A stretch of 64,000 nt of DNA from Hormiphora californensis (GCA_020137815.1 CM035354.1:6648015-6712014), one strand, 5' to 3'; positions 11,851 through 49,570 are shown, numbered from the stretch's first letter. Numbers and translations are program-made. Notes: a model not told the origin generated them from the letters alone.

Positions 11851-12454
11851 TATGGAGCCATCGCCTGGTGTGGAATCTGAGACCTCTCAAACTGAGCACT
11901 GCACAACCACACTTTTTTCAGTTCCAACACGTGTCACGTGGTGTCCGGGATCGGTATGTGAAATAAGTTCCCATCAATAATCAAATGTTTCGAAAGAATC
12001 CAGCTGGGAAAAAACTTAATTTTAACACAAATTTTTGTAGCAAGCTTTGCTGAACAAATAATAAAAACAGTGTTGCACTGCAATCAGACTTCTGCACTGG
12101 TTATTCCAGGGGTAAGGACAAAGCTGGACATGATTCGGTGAGGTGATGAGATGAATTTTTACAAGTAAACAAGATCGGGTGTGGTGTGTGTAACGGCTTT
12201 AATTTCACTATAGACCACCACTATAGACAAAACACCTGATCGTGATGTTGAAGTTTAATGACTGTCTAAGGGTCAAGAGAGGTGTAATGTTTTTACTTTT
12301 TAACAATGCAGAGAATTATAAGCAGGGGAACAATACGGTCCCGTTTCAATAGTCTATCACACCCAATAGTTTTTTATATATTCAATAGTCTACTATATCC
12401 CCGACAAATTAACAAAAAATTATATTTTAATCACTGAACTCTCCATCAATATAG

Positions 12455-18933
<6,479 letters not shown>

Positions 18934-20600
18934 ATGATATGTATAGGGTATACTTGTGGTTTTTTCGTTTTTGAAAACACTGAACAGTGTGGTCGACTAC
19001 TCTAGGGCGACTTCAGCTGAGGAAATGGACTTTAAGATATGTATGAGATTATTGCAGGACAGTTGTTTTATACAATCGAGTGAAACGTGTTATTTATTAT
19101 GTTCGTGACTTTCGGGGAAGTTATAAAAATGTCAATCAATAATAAATGATTGTTTTATGGATTTCGACAGCTAATATTTATTTGATGATTAATGGGTCAA
19201 GGATACTCAAGTATTTATCTGAATTTATTGCTTTCTATGTTGTCTAATTTCAAAAGAAGAGAGAAAGTTCAGATTGTTTGTATATTTGAAGTATTGTGTT
19301 GGAAAAATTAAAAAAGGTGATGGTTTTCTTTTGTCACCCATTGCTGGCCACGAAGACCAAAAGATGATGTTTTCCGGTGCCCATTGAAGGACTAAGGTTA
19401 TTCCTTAATGTTGATTCATCAAGCAGTATGAACTTGTTACTTGCCTTTCTGGCGTTGGCCGGTGCCGACCCTATCTGAGCGCACAGTTACCTGCAGCGTC
19501 AGGCCTGATCAGGCACACTTGAAGGATGAAGTTTCTCAGACGCGAACACCGCACGTATCAATTGTAATGCTCCGCGCGCTAAATGATCAACCATGTTGTG
19601 GCGCGCGAAGAATGGCGGCAATATGAATTGTTCTGACAAGGGCCACCGATTTCATGTCCCGACCTCGCCTGGGGGTTTCACAACTAGAGCTCATTCCAAC
19701 TCTCTCGATTCAAATCAGGGCTGCCACGATAGGCTCTGGACAGCCTGGTCGGCCCTAATATTGGGCGACCGAAAGAGAAACTTTGTCTGGAGCTGCCAGA
19801 ATCTGTCAGAGCATTACTCAACAAGGCCTGACCCTATTCTCATTTCTTTCAAGAGAAATGTGGTCAGAGCATTGACCTGACAAGCCAGAATAGAAAGGGT
19901 GGAGGAGAGTTTGAGTCTGAACTCTGAATCTATTCCAATCCCAAGACCAAAAAGTATTAGAATCCATTGAGATCAGTCACTGGAGACTGAGAAGAAGATG
20001 ATGAGATATTGCAACATCATGATGATGCAGATATTTTTATGTCACTGTCAGTGTACCTCTCAGTCCCTGGAGCTAAGCTTTTTATAAGCTATCGGCAGGA
20101 GAGAAAGATTCTTTCTTCCTCCCTCCCAATTCTCACTGTCATCTCAATCTCAATGTGTCACTGTGACAGCTGCCGTAGCGGCGGCTCAAGAAGAAAGCAA
20201 CTATCTCTCTCTCTCCCTTTCCTAACATCTATCCGTCTCCCTCCTCTCTCTTTCTCTCTCTCTTTCTCTCCCTCTCTCTTTATCTGCTAATCAATCTATC
20301 GATCTGTCAATGTGCCGCGACAAGAAGAGATGTGACTTCAGCGGCTGATGTTGCAGTAGTTTCTGAAGGAAGGATTGAGGGAAGAAGATTTCAAGACATG
20401 TTAAGACGGTGCTGTCAGGCCAATGCTCTGATATGGACAGAGAAGGTGAGATTTGGTTGGTCGATGTGATGGAGACCGGGATATCTTGAGAGAGAGGGAA
20501 AGGGAGGGAACAGACAGGGAACGGTCAAAATGAGAAGCTGTTGAGTGAAATGAAAAGGTAGAGGGAGACATTTGGCAGCATTGACACACAGTTACATAAC
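18934..20600. other. 3' flank of the phosphatase-like gene and intergenic DNA
   Basis: Holds the probable 3' UTR and an AATAAA at 19141-19146. Beyond it are short frames without family resemblance, including a tiny signal-peptide-like MNLLLAFLALAGADPI frame at about 19429, which ends at once. Confidence 0.5.
19141..19146 (+). terminator. Polyadenylation signal AATAAA of the phosphatase-like gene
   Basis: The hexamer lies about 208 bases after the stop codon at 18933, a normal 3' UTR distance, in AT-rich sequence. Confidence 0.55.
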
Positions 20601-20642
20601 TCACTCAATCCATGTTTCTCTCTCCCTCTCTCTCTCTCCCTC

Positions 20643-20649
<7 letters not shown>

Positions 20650-20731
<82 letters not shown>

Positions 20732-20762
20732 CCTCTCTCTCTCTCACCCTCTCTCTCCCTTA
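20650..20762. repeat. (CT)n microsatellite
   Basis: Long CT tract in intergenic DNA. The 94-aa frame across it is a Ser-Leu artefact. Confidence 0.93.
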
Positions 20763-21895
20763 TCCACCGGCCATTGACTTGACAGGAGGCGGAGCTGGAT
20801 TTTCAACACGTCTTGCTGCCAGTCTGAGTACACACATTCCTCTCTCAATAAAATGAGAGAGTTGACTGTTGAGACAGTTTGACAGGGTAAAAATGAAACG
20901 CAGGATCTGTTTCGAACTGTTAAGTTTATAGAGTTTCAAAAACCTATTTGTATAGAGTTTAACACAAATCTTTCTAGAGCCAGACAAACAGAAAAAGATA
21001 GAGAGCTAGTAAAACCTGGTGATGGCATATTTCTAGCCAAAAACCTGACATATTTTTGAAACATATCCAGAACAAGTGTTGCTCCATCTCTCTCTAATAT
21101 AATCTCTAAAACTAAAACTATATTTTCATCTCACAATCAACTTTAAAGAAAAGACGTTTCTAAAGCTGTGTCTTTTAGTTTTCACTCACAAACACACACA
21201 AACATGCAATTAGCGTATAACAACTAAAACGTTGAGAAAAGTCTCATTCTGTCTCTCATCGTTTTTATTTTCATCATTCTCTCGCACTTTAAATATATTA
21301 TTTTAGATATCTCTCGCTTGATATTCCTCAACTTTATCTCTGCGGTGCAGCTATTCTTCTTTTCGTTCAGATATGATGCAACATGTTAAATTTATTGTCG
21401 GTTGCAACAGCGGTAACGTAAATAGGACGGGATCCCATTGTATTAAAATAGCAGGAGGGCAGCTTGTACAATCAGTGCACTTTCTGTAATGATCACTAGA
21501 AAGGCATCGTACCACTTGCAATCTCTTCCACTCCCCTTTTTCAACTCTGTATCTCCGGTCGTTTGACCTAAAAAAGGGTGATCGGGGGTTAGAAATCTAA
21601 TAAAGAGTGAGGAAGGGGACACGTTTCGATTGCCCTCCCGGGTCGGAAAGACACACTACTATTAAAACATGGTGAATTTGTCTAGCTACAACGTTCTTTC
21701 AACTTTCTTTCCTTCTCTGCTTCCCCCCGTCACTTTTTGACCGACACCATTATTAATCGAAATATATGCTGCTGATCCACCCCCCTTCAATTACATGAGG
21801 CAGGTTCCAGAGAATTTAGAATGAGAAGTATTGCCGTGGGGAGATAAATATGCGATCCATTTATCAGGGATTAGATTGAGAGAGGGGGAGTGACA

Positions 21896-21899
<4 letters not shown>

Positions 21900-21983
<84 letters not shown>
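21900..21983. repeat. (GA)n microsatellite
   Basis: GA repeat broken once by an A8 run; intergenic. Confidence 0.92.
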
Positions 21984-21989
<6 letters not shown>

Positions 21990-22276
21990 GAAGAAACTAA
22001 TGGGAGCAGATGTTCCGCAGCATGACAGCTGTCAGGTCTCTAGGAGTATCAAGAATCTGTCAAAACTGGAGAGGGCCGGGAAGAAAAGTTAGTGAGAGAG
22101 GTAAGGGATGGTGAGAGAGAGCTCAGTATTAGGGACAGCTAAATTCCGACACCATATGACTATCTAGTTCATTTTCTTAGGTTCCTCTTTATTCGTCCCC
22201 CTCTCTCCCTCTCTCTTTCACTCTCTCTTTCTCTTATCCTGACCAATAACTAACATAGCTACTAAAAGCAGATCCC

Positions 22277-22516
22277 TTGATTCCCTGTCACAATCCCTCT
22301 CCCTCACCTCGTACTGTGATTCTAGATTCCTACTTGTCACTTGATGAGTGCGATACTGACAAAATAATAGTCCTGATCCGATCCAGTAAAAAGAATTCAA
22401 CCCTCACACTTGACACGCCTCCCATAATAGACATACAGAGAGAGGAAGACCCTCCCCCCTCTGGTACAGACGTGTCAATTATGATCATTGATCCCTACCC
22501 CCTAAACAAACAATAA
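22277..22516 (+). CDS. Small protein-like ORF, possible terminal exon of an unknown plus-strand gene
   Basis: 79 codons in which the latter part (DECDTDKIIVLIRSSKKNS, then TLDTPPIIDIQREEDPPP and VSIMIIDPYPLNKQ) has balanced, acidic, protein-like composition, and the stop codon falls within CAATAAAT, so an AATAAA overlaps it. Possible acceptors precede it, but I find no upstream plus-strand exons. It overlaps the likely 3' end of the minus-strand homeobox gene, so it may simply be the antisense of that 3' UTR. No family recognised. Confidence 0.22.
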   Translation: MIPCHNPSPSPRTVILDSYLSLDECDTDKIIVLIRSSKKNSTLTLDTPPIIDIQREEDPPPSGTDVSIMIIDPYPLNKQ

Positions 22517-22623
22517 ATCGAGACACTGAGCATGATATGTCACCTCTCTCTCCCTCCCTCTCTATCTATCTTTCTCTCTCTAGTCTCTCTCTCTCCCTCC
22601 TATTTTTCTCTCCCAGCAATTAC

Positions 22624-40506
<17,883 letters not shown>

Positions 40507-40960
40507 GAGCTAATAAACAACACGATATTACGCAACTTTGGGATACAGAAGGAAAAAAGCAGCGTGTTTTCATTGACTGATGAAATAGCGGAAGTGCTCC
40601 TTTCAAAACAACAGGATGGCAGGACCCAGGTAGCCCCGATCAGAGGTGTCATATGAAGTCTCGTTATAAGGAAGTAGCACGTACCATGCCGCTACCGCAA
40701 AAAGATACTCCAACAAAAACAAACCATTCAACTAGCACGGAGCACTTAACGCAACCAAATGGAATGAAGCAAGACTGCAACTGGCTCGGCAACGCTCCAA
40801 AAGAGCGTGAGAACTCCTCACGTTTTCAGAAATAAAATAAAATATTCGAACAAAAGTCGCGCGCGGAACGATTTTACGAGCGCGCAAATCAAAGTTTGAC
40901 GCCGCGCATAACTTTCGAAATTGATATCGAAATTGAAATTTCCAAAACAAAAAAGTGCTT
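40507..40960. promoter_or_regulatory. Upstream flank of the homeobox gene
   Basis: About 450 bp between the homeobox start codon (40506, minus strand) and the transposon-like sequence. It should contain the promoter, but I see no TATA or other motif that I would defend. Confidence 0.25.
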
Positions 40961-40967
40961 CCTCTGA

Positions 40968-41188
40968 TAATGTCAACTACAGGAGGACTTGGAGAGGAAT
41001 TCATGAAAACCCTCAAGAAAGCTGCCTCTCGGATTGAGGAAAAACACGGAGAAAGATATCCAGAGGTAATGGCTACAATAAAGCAAAAGTTGAGATTCTC
41101 CATCCTTAGGTCAACTTTGAGGAGCTTGAGAGGTTGCAGGGTACCCATAAGAACACCAACACTGGACAATTTTGACTTCAACCTTTGA
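40968..41188 (+). CDS. Short transposon-like ORF fragment
   Basis: The frame MSTTGGLGEEFMKTLKKAAS followed by KLRFSILRSTLRSLRGCRVP and a stop resembles the tails of transposon-encoded proteins common in cnidarian-like genomes (an RSLRGSR-type motif near the C-terminus). It is only about 73 codons with no catalytic domain. Likely a remnant of a mobile element; family not assigned. Confidence 0.35.
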
Positions 41189-41684
41189 TATGTCATTGGA
41201 GATGAGAGACTATTTTTATATTAATTATTAGTTTTTTAGTATGTAGGCGTTTTGATTAAGTTATTTTTCTGCGCAACCCACACAGGGACCATATGATGAC
41301 TTGATTCACACCTCACCGTGTCTAGTGGCTGCTCTGCACCGTTTCACCCCTGAGGTCCCTAGTGGGTTGTGTTATTTATATTTATAAAAAGTGCTTCCGA
41401 GTTTTTTTTTCATCAAACTTTTTAGTTTTTAGATTTTGTTTGTCTTGTCCCTGCGGCGGCCGCCCTCCCAGTTTTAGGATTCCTCGATCTAGGATCTTAG
41501 TTCTAAGGAGTTTTTTTGAATGGCAGAAAAATCTTCAAGTTGCAGGCATTTTAGTTCAGACGCGAAAATACAGTTGGGTGTCCGAGCTTGCCACTTAATC
41601 ATGAGCGATAAATGGAGAACTGTGCTAGGAGCATGTAGCTGGATGCCATCACTGTAATTAAACTTAAGTTTAAAAGTGTAAACT

Positions 41685-42040
41685 TTGACCATTGATTGCG
41701 GTTTAAATCTCCGCATCCGCCATCCCATCGGTCATTATGCGAGTGATTGTAAAGCGAAGGATCCAACATGCTTCCGTTGTTCTGAGAAGCACTCTGCCAG
41801 AGAATGCCCTAACAAGAAAAATTGGTCTGCCTTTAAATGCTCTAATGTAGGAATGAGTACAAGTGCCCTCATTGCAGTGACCCTTTTCATGTTTCAACCG
41901 AATGTCCAATCATCATAAACCGCAACCGTTCCGGCCTAAGCTGTCCTAACTGTAGTGGGAAGGATAACAGAAACCGACATCACTCTGCTAACACTATGGC
42001 ATGCCCTGAGTACTCTACCCGTTGCAACGATCATGTTTAG
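41685..42040 (+). pseudogene. LINE ORF1 C-terminal end with three CCHC zinc knuckles, frameshifted
   Basis: The first frame gives part of a preceding knuckle and CFRCSEKHSARECPNKK. After a +/-1 shift near 41840 the frame reads YKCPHCSDPFHVSTECP and then CPNCSGKDNRNRHHSA with a closing cysteine. These are CX2C-X3/4-H-X4-C gag-type knuckles that bind nucleic acid in retrotransposon particles. The stop TAG at 42038-42040 overlaps the ORF2 start. The shift could be a real mutation or a consensus error. Confidence 0.7.
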
Positions 42041-42938
42041 TCTCGGACAGATTAACATTTCTGGTCTCTCTAAGCAATCACTTATTGCTTTAGACCACTA
42101 TAGTGCCGATAGGAGATTGTCGGTACTCGCACTACAGGAAACTGGCTGCGTTCCGGCAATGACTGCTTTTACGAATATGCTCACCTTTGGAATAGACGCG
42201 GATAGAGGAGTCTCACTGTCAATCGCTACTAGCCTTCATCCTCATCGAATTACGAGTTTGGAGAAAACTAATGTTGCAGCTATCTTTGCTATAGCGACTG
42301 TGCTTGGGCGACCTATGATGTTTGCATCTGTGTATAGCAGTCCCGACAATAACTTGTCGGTTCTGTTGAAGTCTATACAGGAAGCCTGGGAATTCTGCAA
42401 ACGAAACGGAGTGCCGGTATTTCATGTTCTTGGAGACTTCAACGCAAGAGGAATTCCATGGGGTGATAAGGTATACAATCAAAGTGGACACCTACTCGAT
42501 TCTTTCTGTGACCAGTATGGAGCAGATATTCTCTCCCCACTTTCTAACACTTTTATCTGTGTTAATGGAGGGAGTGTTATTGATCTGGGACTGCGGTTCG
42601 GGGGAGCAGGGCTAGCGATCGATGGTCCGTGGACTGATGAAGAGGACGGCTTATGCCTTTTTACGGGAGCACCGGCAAGAGGACATGTTCCGGTCTTATC
42701 ATCAATCGGGACTATTAGAGCGAGTAACCGGAGGACACAGGTCTACAATTACCAGGACGCAGATTGGAAAAAGTGGAAATTTCACGTCGAATGCTGCCTA
42801 CAAAGCTGTGATTCACAAGATCCAAATGAAATGTTTCGACAGCTTTTAAGTTTCATGAAAGAAGCCTCAGACCTATACATCCCTCTGAAAACAGTGTGCC
42901 GGCACAGAAGCCCAGGGGGACACCCGAGTCGACCGTAA
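42033..42938 (+). pseudogene. LINE ORF2 N-terminal endonuclease domain, truncated by corruption
   Basis: Starts MFSLGQINISGLSKQSL at the ATG inside ATGTTTAG, overlapping the end of ORF1. Endonuclease/exonuclease/phosphatase signatures follow in order: LALQETG (metal-binding Glu), ASVYSSPDNN, GDFNARGIPWGD, and SVIDLGL near the end of the domain. The open frame continues to 42938; from there indels break every frame. Target-primed reverse transcription would need the RT that follows. Confidence 0.75.
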
Positions 42939-42939
42939 T

Positions 42940-45110
42940 CAAAAATCTAAATGGGGAAAATCCCGTTCCCAAAGAACTTGGATTAAACGATTGCTTTTAA
43001 AGGGGAAAACAAATTTTCAAGGAGAGCCTATGGGGGAAAAAAAAGGGGATCCACGATAGCGGGTGGTCTGAACTTTTTACTAGACAACTATTCTGGAAGC
43101 GGTATCGAATATTTCCCCACCTGATAAAAAACTTTTTTGGGGTGTTTGGATGACGACGGATTTTTACGGCTTTGATCCTGGGGTAAGGAGAAAAATCCTT
43201 TTTCGACACGTTCTTGGTGGAAAACATTTGAGGAATCATAAATTTTGACGAGAAAACACTATGAATTCATCAGGGGGAATGGATTCTTTTACGAGGGAGG
43301 GGAAGGTAGAGAGCGATTTAAATAAGGGTTCAACCAGAGGAAATAGGCGGCCATATCGGCCAAAGGGCGTGGAAAAAACTACAGAGGGAGGAGTACACCC
43401 CGGACATTGAAACCCCTTGGCCCTTTAGCAAGGGTTCGGCAAAACTTTTCACAAACTGCCTCTTCCCTGGGTTTGGCCAGGAAAACAGCCATAGTACTTT
43501 TTATAAAGAAAAAAGGGAAAATAATTTTCCCTTTCAACCGGATTTTTCGCCGATCTAAATTTGGAACATGTGGAAAATGTTTGAGCGAGTTATGGATAGG
43601 GATAGGGCTTTGTTACAGGAAAAATCTTGGAAGACAGCAAGAGGTTTTCTTCCCATACGAAAACAAAAACACGGAAACTTATCCCCGTCCCCTGGCTACA
43701 CTGCACGAGAACAGACGGAGAAAAGCAACTGCCTTTATTTCCCTTTTGGTTTTCAAAAAGGCTTTGGGACACGCCCCCCCCCCTCCCCTTTTTAAAACTC
43801 TAAAAAGCGGGAAAAAGGGAAAAAACTTAGTCTGGTAAATTGTTTCTTGTCATCAAAAAGAAAAGCTAAAGAAAAAAGGGTTTTAAAATTGGTTCTCCCG
43901 GAACTGAAACTTTTTTGGGGCTCCCGCAGGGGGCGTCTTTTCCCCCTTTGGGTTTTATCATATACTTTGGGATCTTTTACAACAAAGAATATACCCGGGG
44001 GGACCGGGGCCCGAGAAAGAGGAAAAACGTTAAGTTCCTGAGATGCACGGGTTTGTAATAACCGGAGACAATTCAATGAAAAACAGTTTGTCCTGCTCCC
44101 AATTACTCCAGAATGGTCCGTCTATGGGTTTGGTCATCAATTGCGACAGAGGGAAACTGAGTTCTGGGATCCACCCCAAGGAATCAAAAAGTATCATTAC
44201 CCCAAAAACCATGTACCTTGGCCAGGAAATTCTCAAAACCGGACTCTGAAAGGGTTTCTGGAATCATTTTCGACAAGCCCTGGCTTTAAAAGGGCATGCT
44301 GCCTACATTTGAAAAAGTGTTGGAATTCGGAGTAGCTCGGGTGGGACTACCAGGTTAGCGGGAAAAATAAACAAAAACGGCCCCTCGCCCTTTTCCAAGG
44401 GAAACCTAAAAACTTCAAACGGGCCCCCTTAGGGCTTCGTAACAGAGGACGTTTTAACATCTAATCGCAAGGCTAAATGAAGATTTTGGAAGCCAATTAA
44501 ATCTGAAAACCTAGTACCTTCTATTGGTATCCAAACCCCCTACGATTTTTTGACAGTACTCACAACGAATTTTGTCCAAAAGGGTCTTAAGCGGGAACAC
44601 CATGACGCTAAATTGCTAAAAATTGACATGAGGCGCCACCCTTTCATGGAATTTTGTGGAAATAAAAGGTATCTCCATTGGACTGCCAAGGAGGGGAATC
44701 AAAAACGGGACGGAGACGATATTTATCCATGCTTTCCTGTCATATGAGTCGGAAGAGTTTCTCTTTTCCCCGGGGGACAATGGAATGTTCACGCAAAATT
44801 GGGGCATCACGTCAAGGCTAACATAAACGAACATCTCTGCGGCGACTCTCCCCTACGAGGGTTTTTGAAGAGCTCGATCTTTGTGGATACTGAAGGGGTT
44901 TTTCGATACCCCTCTTCCAATGGGAGTATGGACAAAGGATTTTCGTTGACGGGGACTACATCCACGGGCAAGCTTAAGTTTAAAAAATTGTGGGCCGTAT
45001 CACGAATTGACGGAAAAACGGGGGAACCTTATGTTTTGAATGCGGCAGCCCCCACGATTTACCCTTCCAAAAGCTCTTCCAATGTCCACTGTCGGGGGGG
45101 TATCGGCTCT
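42940..45110 (+). pseudogene. Degraded reverse-transcriptase part of LINE 1
   Basis: Frame-broken sequence in which fragments of a LINE reverse transcriptase can be read (KMFERVMDRDRALLQ at 43568, a later YLGQEIL-like fragment near 44214). Homopolymer runs suggest consensus errors more than evolutionary decay. Confidence 0.5.
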
Positions 45111-45239
45111 TAGGGACCAGGTGTGGGGGTTTCGGTTTGCACTGGCAACTTCCCCCTAGCCATCTTTTTAAAAAGGGGAAACTTAAGCAAAAAATTTTGA
45201 AAGTTGTTTTATGGGACAAAAAACTCCATTTTAATGAGA

Positions 45240-46030
45240 GCTCTTAACATTAACTTAACCCCCAAATTTTACTTTTTTTTTTAAATTAGCCTTTTTTTTT
45301 AAATTTTTTTAAAATAACTTTTTTTTTACAACCCCGGCCAAGCACACTTCATGTATTTAAATTTTAAATAACTTATAAAAACCCTTTTTAATTATTACTA
45401 TTCCGTGTCTGTTTTTTTTAGGGACATGCTTGTTGTTGGTGTTTTTTTGTGTGTTGTGTGTGGGTGGTGTGTGTGTATGTGGTTTAGATATTTTTGGGAT
45501 GAGCAGTAGTGAGGGTAATTTTATTTTTCTTTTTTTTTTTTAAAATCTGTTTTAACTGTACAGCTTAATTTGACCGCGACTATTAATTTATTTTATGCTA
45601 TATTTAGCTGTTTTTTCCACCCCTACCCCCAGTTATCCCCTTTTTCATCTAATTTCTACCCTTTTTTAACTATATCTATCAAATTTTATTTATTATTAAG
45701 TACCTAATTTATTTAATTTCCTCTTGGACTTTTGAACGGATCAGATAACTTCCCTTTTTCCGGGAAAACCCTTTTATTTCTCGCTAAAAAAGGAGGGAAA
45801 ATTTTTAAATTTTTAGTTTAGGGAGAACATTGAAAAAAAATTTTAAAAAACTAAATTTTTTAAATAAAGTAACCCCCCCTTCAATCATTTGCTCTCTCAC
45901 AATGCAGCTGACCGCAAAGCCCCCCATCCGGCTCCAGTACATGTCAAAAAACTATTTTCCAGAAGGCCGGTTTTGGGGTCCTTAATGCTTTTTTCCCCCG
46001 GGAAAAAAAGCAAACGAATTTCCCAGAATT
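45240..46030. other. AT-rich corrupted spacer between LINEs
   Basis: Poly-T and poly-A runs and a GT-rich stretch (about 45430-45480). It may include the 3' end of LINE 1. No gene seen. Confidence 0.4.
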
Positions 46031-49000
46031 GCGTAGATGAAATTAACGCTTTTTTTTTCTAAAGAAAAAATGGGGTAAAAAAAAACGAGGGGCCTCTGTG
46101 CTCTTTTCAAAGAAGGGTTTCAAAAAATAGTACAACCAGTGTAGGTAGAGGAGGGGGGGTTTTTGTTTAGTTACCAGAAGGGGACGAAAACAAAAATATT
46201 GTACAAATTTAAAACAGTTCGAATGCCCTTTGGGGTTTTCCCCAAGAAAACCCACTAATACCGGAGTGGGAGGTACCGGCCGGCACCTCACCCTTTACTG
46301 CGTTTCTAGATGAACTTAAGGGTCTTTTCTGAAATTAGAGAGGAGGAAAGAGCGCTGTTTTTTTTTATGGGAGACTTTTAATTCAGTCGAGGACAAACCC
46401 AGATCCCCCCAAAAACGAAATTCAATGAACTTCGAACCATTTGGTTGGAGAAATAAAATAACTGGACCGAAACCCACATCAAAAAGGGGGACACTAGATC
46501 TTACCCTTTCCCCGGAATTGCCCCCTCTCTGCACCATTGGGGGCCCCCTTCGCAGACAAATTGATGAAATAAATGAAGAACCATTTCCCCATTTTTTTCA
46601 TAGAAGCCAGATGAATGAAAAAGGGAAACTGAAAAAAGAGTCATACCCTTGCCTCCCGCCCCAGACCACATTTTGTAAAGGCACAGCGGAAACCACTAAA
46701 GATGAAAAGACGAAGTATTGAAAAAAAAAGCAGAAAATTTCAAAGAAAATGACCCAGCAATTTCTGAAAAACATTTTGAAACTCCAAACTTTCTGAACGC
46801 TTCCACCGACCAAAAGAATTGTTCAGCTTTAAAAACACAACCTCCACCTCACGACAAAGTTGCCCTGAAAAAGAAAGAGGATAAAGCACCCCGACCAACC
46901 CCAAAGGATAAGAAAAGCCTACCTGCCAAAATGCTCGTCGAATCGTTTGAGGAGCCGAACAACGCTGGAGCGTGCTCGTCTAAAAAGACAAATCCAAGAA
47001 TTTTTCTCAAAAACCCTGTTGGAAAAGACCCGCAAGTTCGACCAAAGTTCTTTGGGAAAGCCAAAGCTAGTTTTGTCATAAAAAACTGAAAGAGTAAAGG
47101 AAACCCAAAACTCACACAGAGTGGTCAACAGTTTTTTTGGAAAGGAAAAAAAAAACCTTCAACACTGCATCAAAAAGGAACAACTCCAATAGCAACCAGA
47201 TTTTAAAGAGTTCTTCAAACTAAAGTAACAAAAAATACTTGGATTGAGGCTGAGGATTTTTTTCAAAACCCCCCCCAATCAACCAACCAATAAAACCCGA
47301 CATCTCGCTTACTAAGTTTGACCTGTGACCCATGAGAAAATGGCCAGAATATTCTTGAGATGAAAAAAAAAAAAAGCATTGTTTCGGATCCCAAAGCCTT
47401 CCAGCATGGTCAGTGACGCACTTTCCCGAGCTTTTCCTGGTTTTCACGGATTTTTAACACAGTTTTTAAAAAAGGGGTTTTTTTTCCAAAAGCTTAAAGA
47501 AACCATCATCCGTCCCGTTTAAAAAGGGAGGTCTGGATTCGAGGAAAAAATAAACGAAGGCCCAAAGCAAACCCTTTGCTTTGTTTAAAAATTGTTGAAA
47601 AAAGCGTTCATTTCAACTGTTGAATTCTCGAAGCAAAAAAACTCTTGCCCACTAAGCAATCGGCTACCGGAAAGAATCATTCCTGGAGACAGCCAATCAA
47701 GATCTTAATGACATTTTGCGTTGATGGGCAAACAAAAAAAGATTTACTGTGCTTTATTTAAACGCAGCTTTCGATACGTTAAAAAATACCACTTGTTGAC
47801 AAGTGTATAATTTATGGCTCAAACAGACGGCCTTTAAAATGGTTCAAAACCTACTTTATTGGGTAGAACGTTTTTTCAGTTTTAAGGGGATGAAATTTTC
47901 TCCTTTCAAACGAAAAAGAGTAGGGTCCCTCAAGGATCAATCTTGGGTCCCATCCCCTTTTTTATGTTTCACGGGGGGGGATTCAAGACATGCAGGGGAC
48001 TATGGGTACACGTGCACTTATGAGAAAGATACCCGTTGTTATAGCTTTTATCCGCCAATGAGGACATCATTTTTTAGAAAATCCAAAAACTCCTTTAAAA
48101 ACCCCAATGGTGGATGAAGAAATTTAAATAAAAACAGGTAAAAACCGAAATGTCATGACAAACCCAATAAAGCAGACCAGTACTAACCGCATCATCTTCC
48201 TGAAAAGATGACAAAACCCGACTGAACCATCCCAGAAGCCCGAAATTTAGGTGTTGGGGTTTTACCAAAACCTTCTCAATGTCATCCCATGTGTCCCATT
48301 TTCCAGTCGTGTTGGAGCCACGGCAAAAACTATGGGGGGATCAGGAAAGGACCACTGTACGCTAAAAACTCAACTTGTAAACAATTGTTACTCAAGGCTA
48401 GATTTTGGTAACGGACTACCGTTGGACTTTTAAAAAGGGATTTGCAACGACTACAAAAAATGCAAAAAATGCCATAGATTTTTTTATGGGTCGAAAGGAA
48501 AGCGAGGAGTTACTGAAATGAAAGGGGAAAAAATTCATTTTCCTCCGTCGAGAAAAAAATCGTTTTTTAAATTTCCTCCGGGCTATAAATGTAACATGGA
48601 CTTGTGCGGTATCTGTCAAATGATTTACGCGACAGCCGAAAGCCCCGAAAGTCGTCTTATGATGACCCCAAAAACCCCAGTGGGAAAAAAGCCATGAACA
48701 AATACTTGCCACTCAGAAAAACGTTCGTATGGCCTAAGATTTGGGAACAACTACCCAAAAGCCCAAGAGGTATCATCTTTGAAAAATTTTAAGCAAATTT
48801 GAAAAAAAACTTTTTAAAAATGTTACCCGAAGTAACGTGGTACGAAAACAGTGATCCCAAAGTAAACAAGGGCCCAAAATTTTAAACCCCCTCCTGCCGT
48901 TTAAAACATCCTTTTTCTATGGGTCCTGAGTTGACAAAAATTTTAGCTAAAGAAAAGACAAGACAAATCCCCTAAAAACAAACCCCCACACACACAAATT

Positions 49001-49570
49001 TAAACAAGCACACACTTTTTTTGTACAATTTTTATAATTTTTTTTATGTTAAAAAATTCTTAATCCCTAATTTATTATTTAATCACCCAATTAACTTTTT
49101 TTTTTAATCAAAAATAACTATATTCAAACGACTTAGCTACCAGCTGTTTTCATCATTTTTTTTTTTTTTTTTTTGTACAATTTTGTCCAAAACCCTTTTC
49201 ACTGTTTAATATATGAGAACTTTTCAATTTTTTCACTTCCCCCCACACATTTCAAAAATGACTCCCCCCTAATTCCTACAATTTAAAAATATTTTAAATC
49301 CCAAACATTATCTGTTTTTTTTTTTTCCCAAACGATTTTTATATTTTTTCCCCGGACAAATCTCTTTTTTTATTTTTATTTCTTTATCAAAAATTTGCTT
49401 GAAAGGGATTTTTGGGAGAAGGGGATAGGACGCGGTGTTAGTTTTAACGATAATCTCGGTGTTCTTTAAGTATATCTTTAAGTTCTAGTTTTAAACGAGT
49501 AGTGAACTAGCATATTTAACGCATGATAGCGGGATATAAATATTCGATATTATTATTATTATTATTATTA
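46030..49570 (+). mobile_element. Non-LTR retrotransposon 2 (CR1/L2-like), badly corrupted
   Basis: Endonuclease-like traces at about 46400-46550 (TKFNELRTIW, then RGTLDLTLSPELPP) are followed by reverse-transcriptase motifs: NAAFDT at 47761-47778 (motif A) and RVPQGSILGP at 47922-47951, a LINE hallmark. Downstream come trailing C-terminal fragments. The sequence ends in a (ATT)n tract (49548-49571), a tail type seen in CR1-like elements. All frames are broken. Boundaries approximate. Confidence 0.65.

Larger units (their letters stand above)
41400..45110 (+). mobile_element. Non-LTR retrotransposon 1 (two-ORF LINE with zinc knuckles and APE endonuclease), damaged
   Basis: The end of ORF1 carries zinc knuckles and ORF2 starts with an apurinic-type endonuclease; this arrangement is known from the Jockey/I/R1 groups. 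After 42938 the sequence is corrupted, but reverse-transcriptase traces remain, for example WKMFERVMDRDRALLQE at about 43568. Boundaries are approximate; no target duplication seen. Confidence 0.8.

Noticed and set aside
19429-19479. Tiny signal-peptide-like frame MNLLLAFLALAGADPI
   Set aside because: Stops after 16 codons and no partner exon was found.
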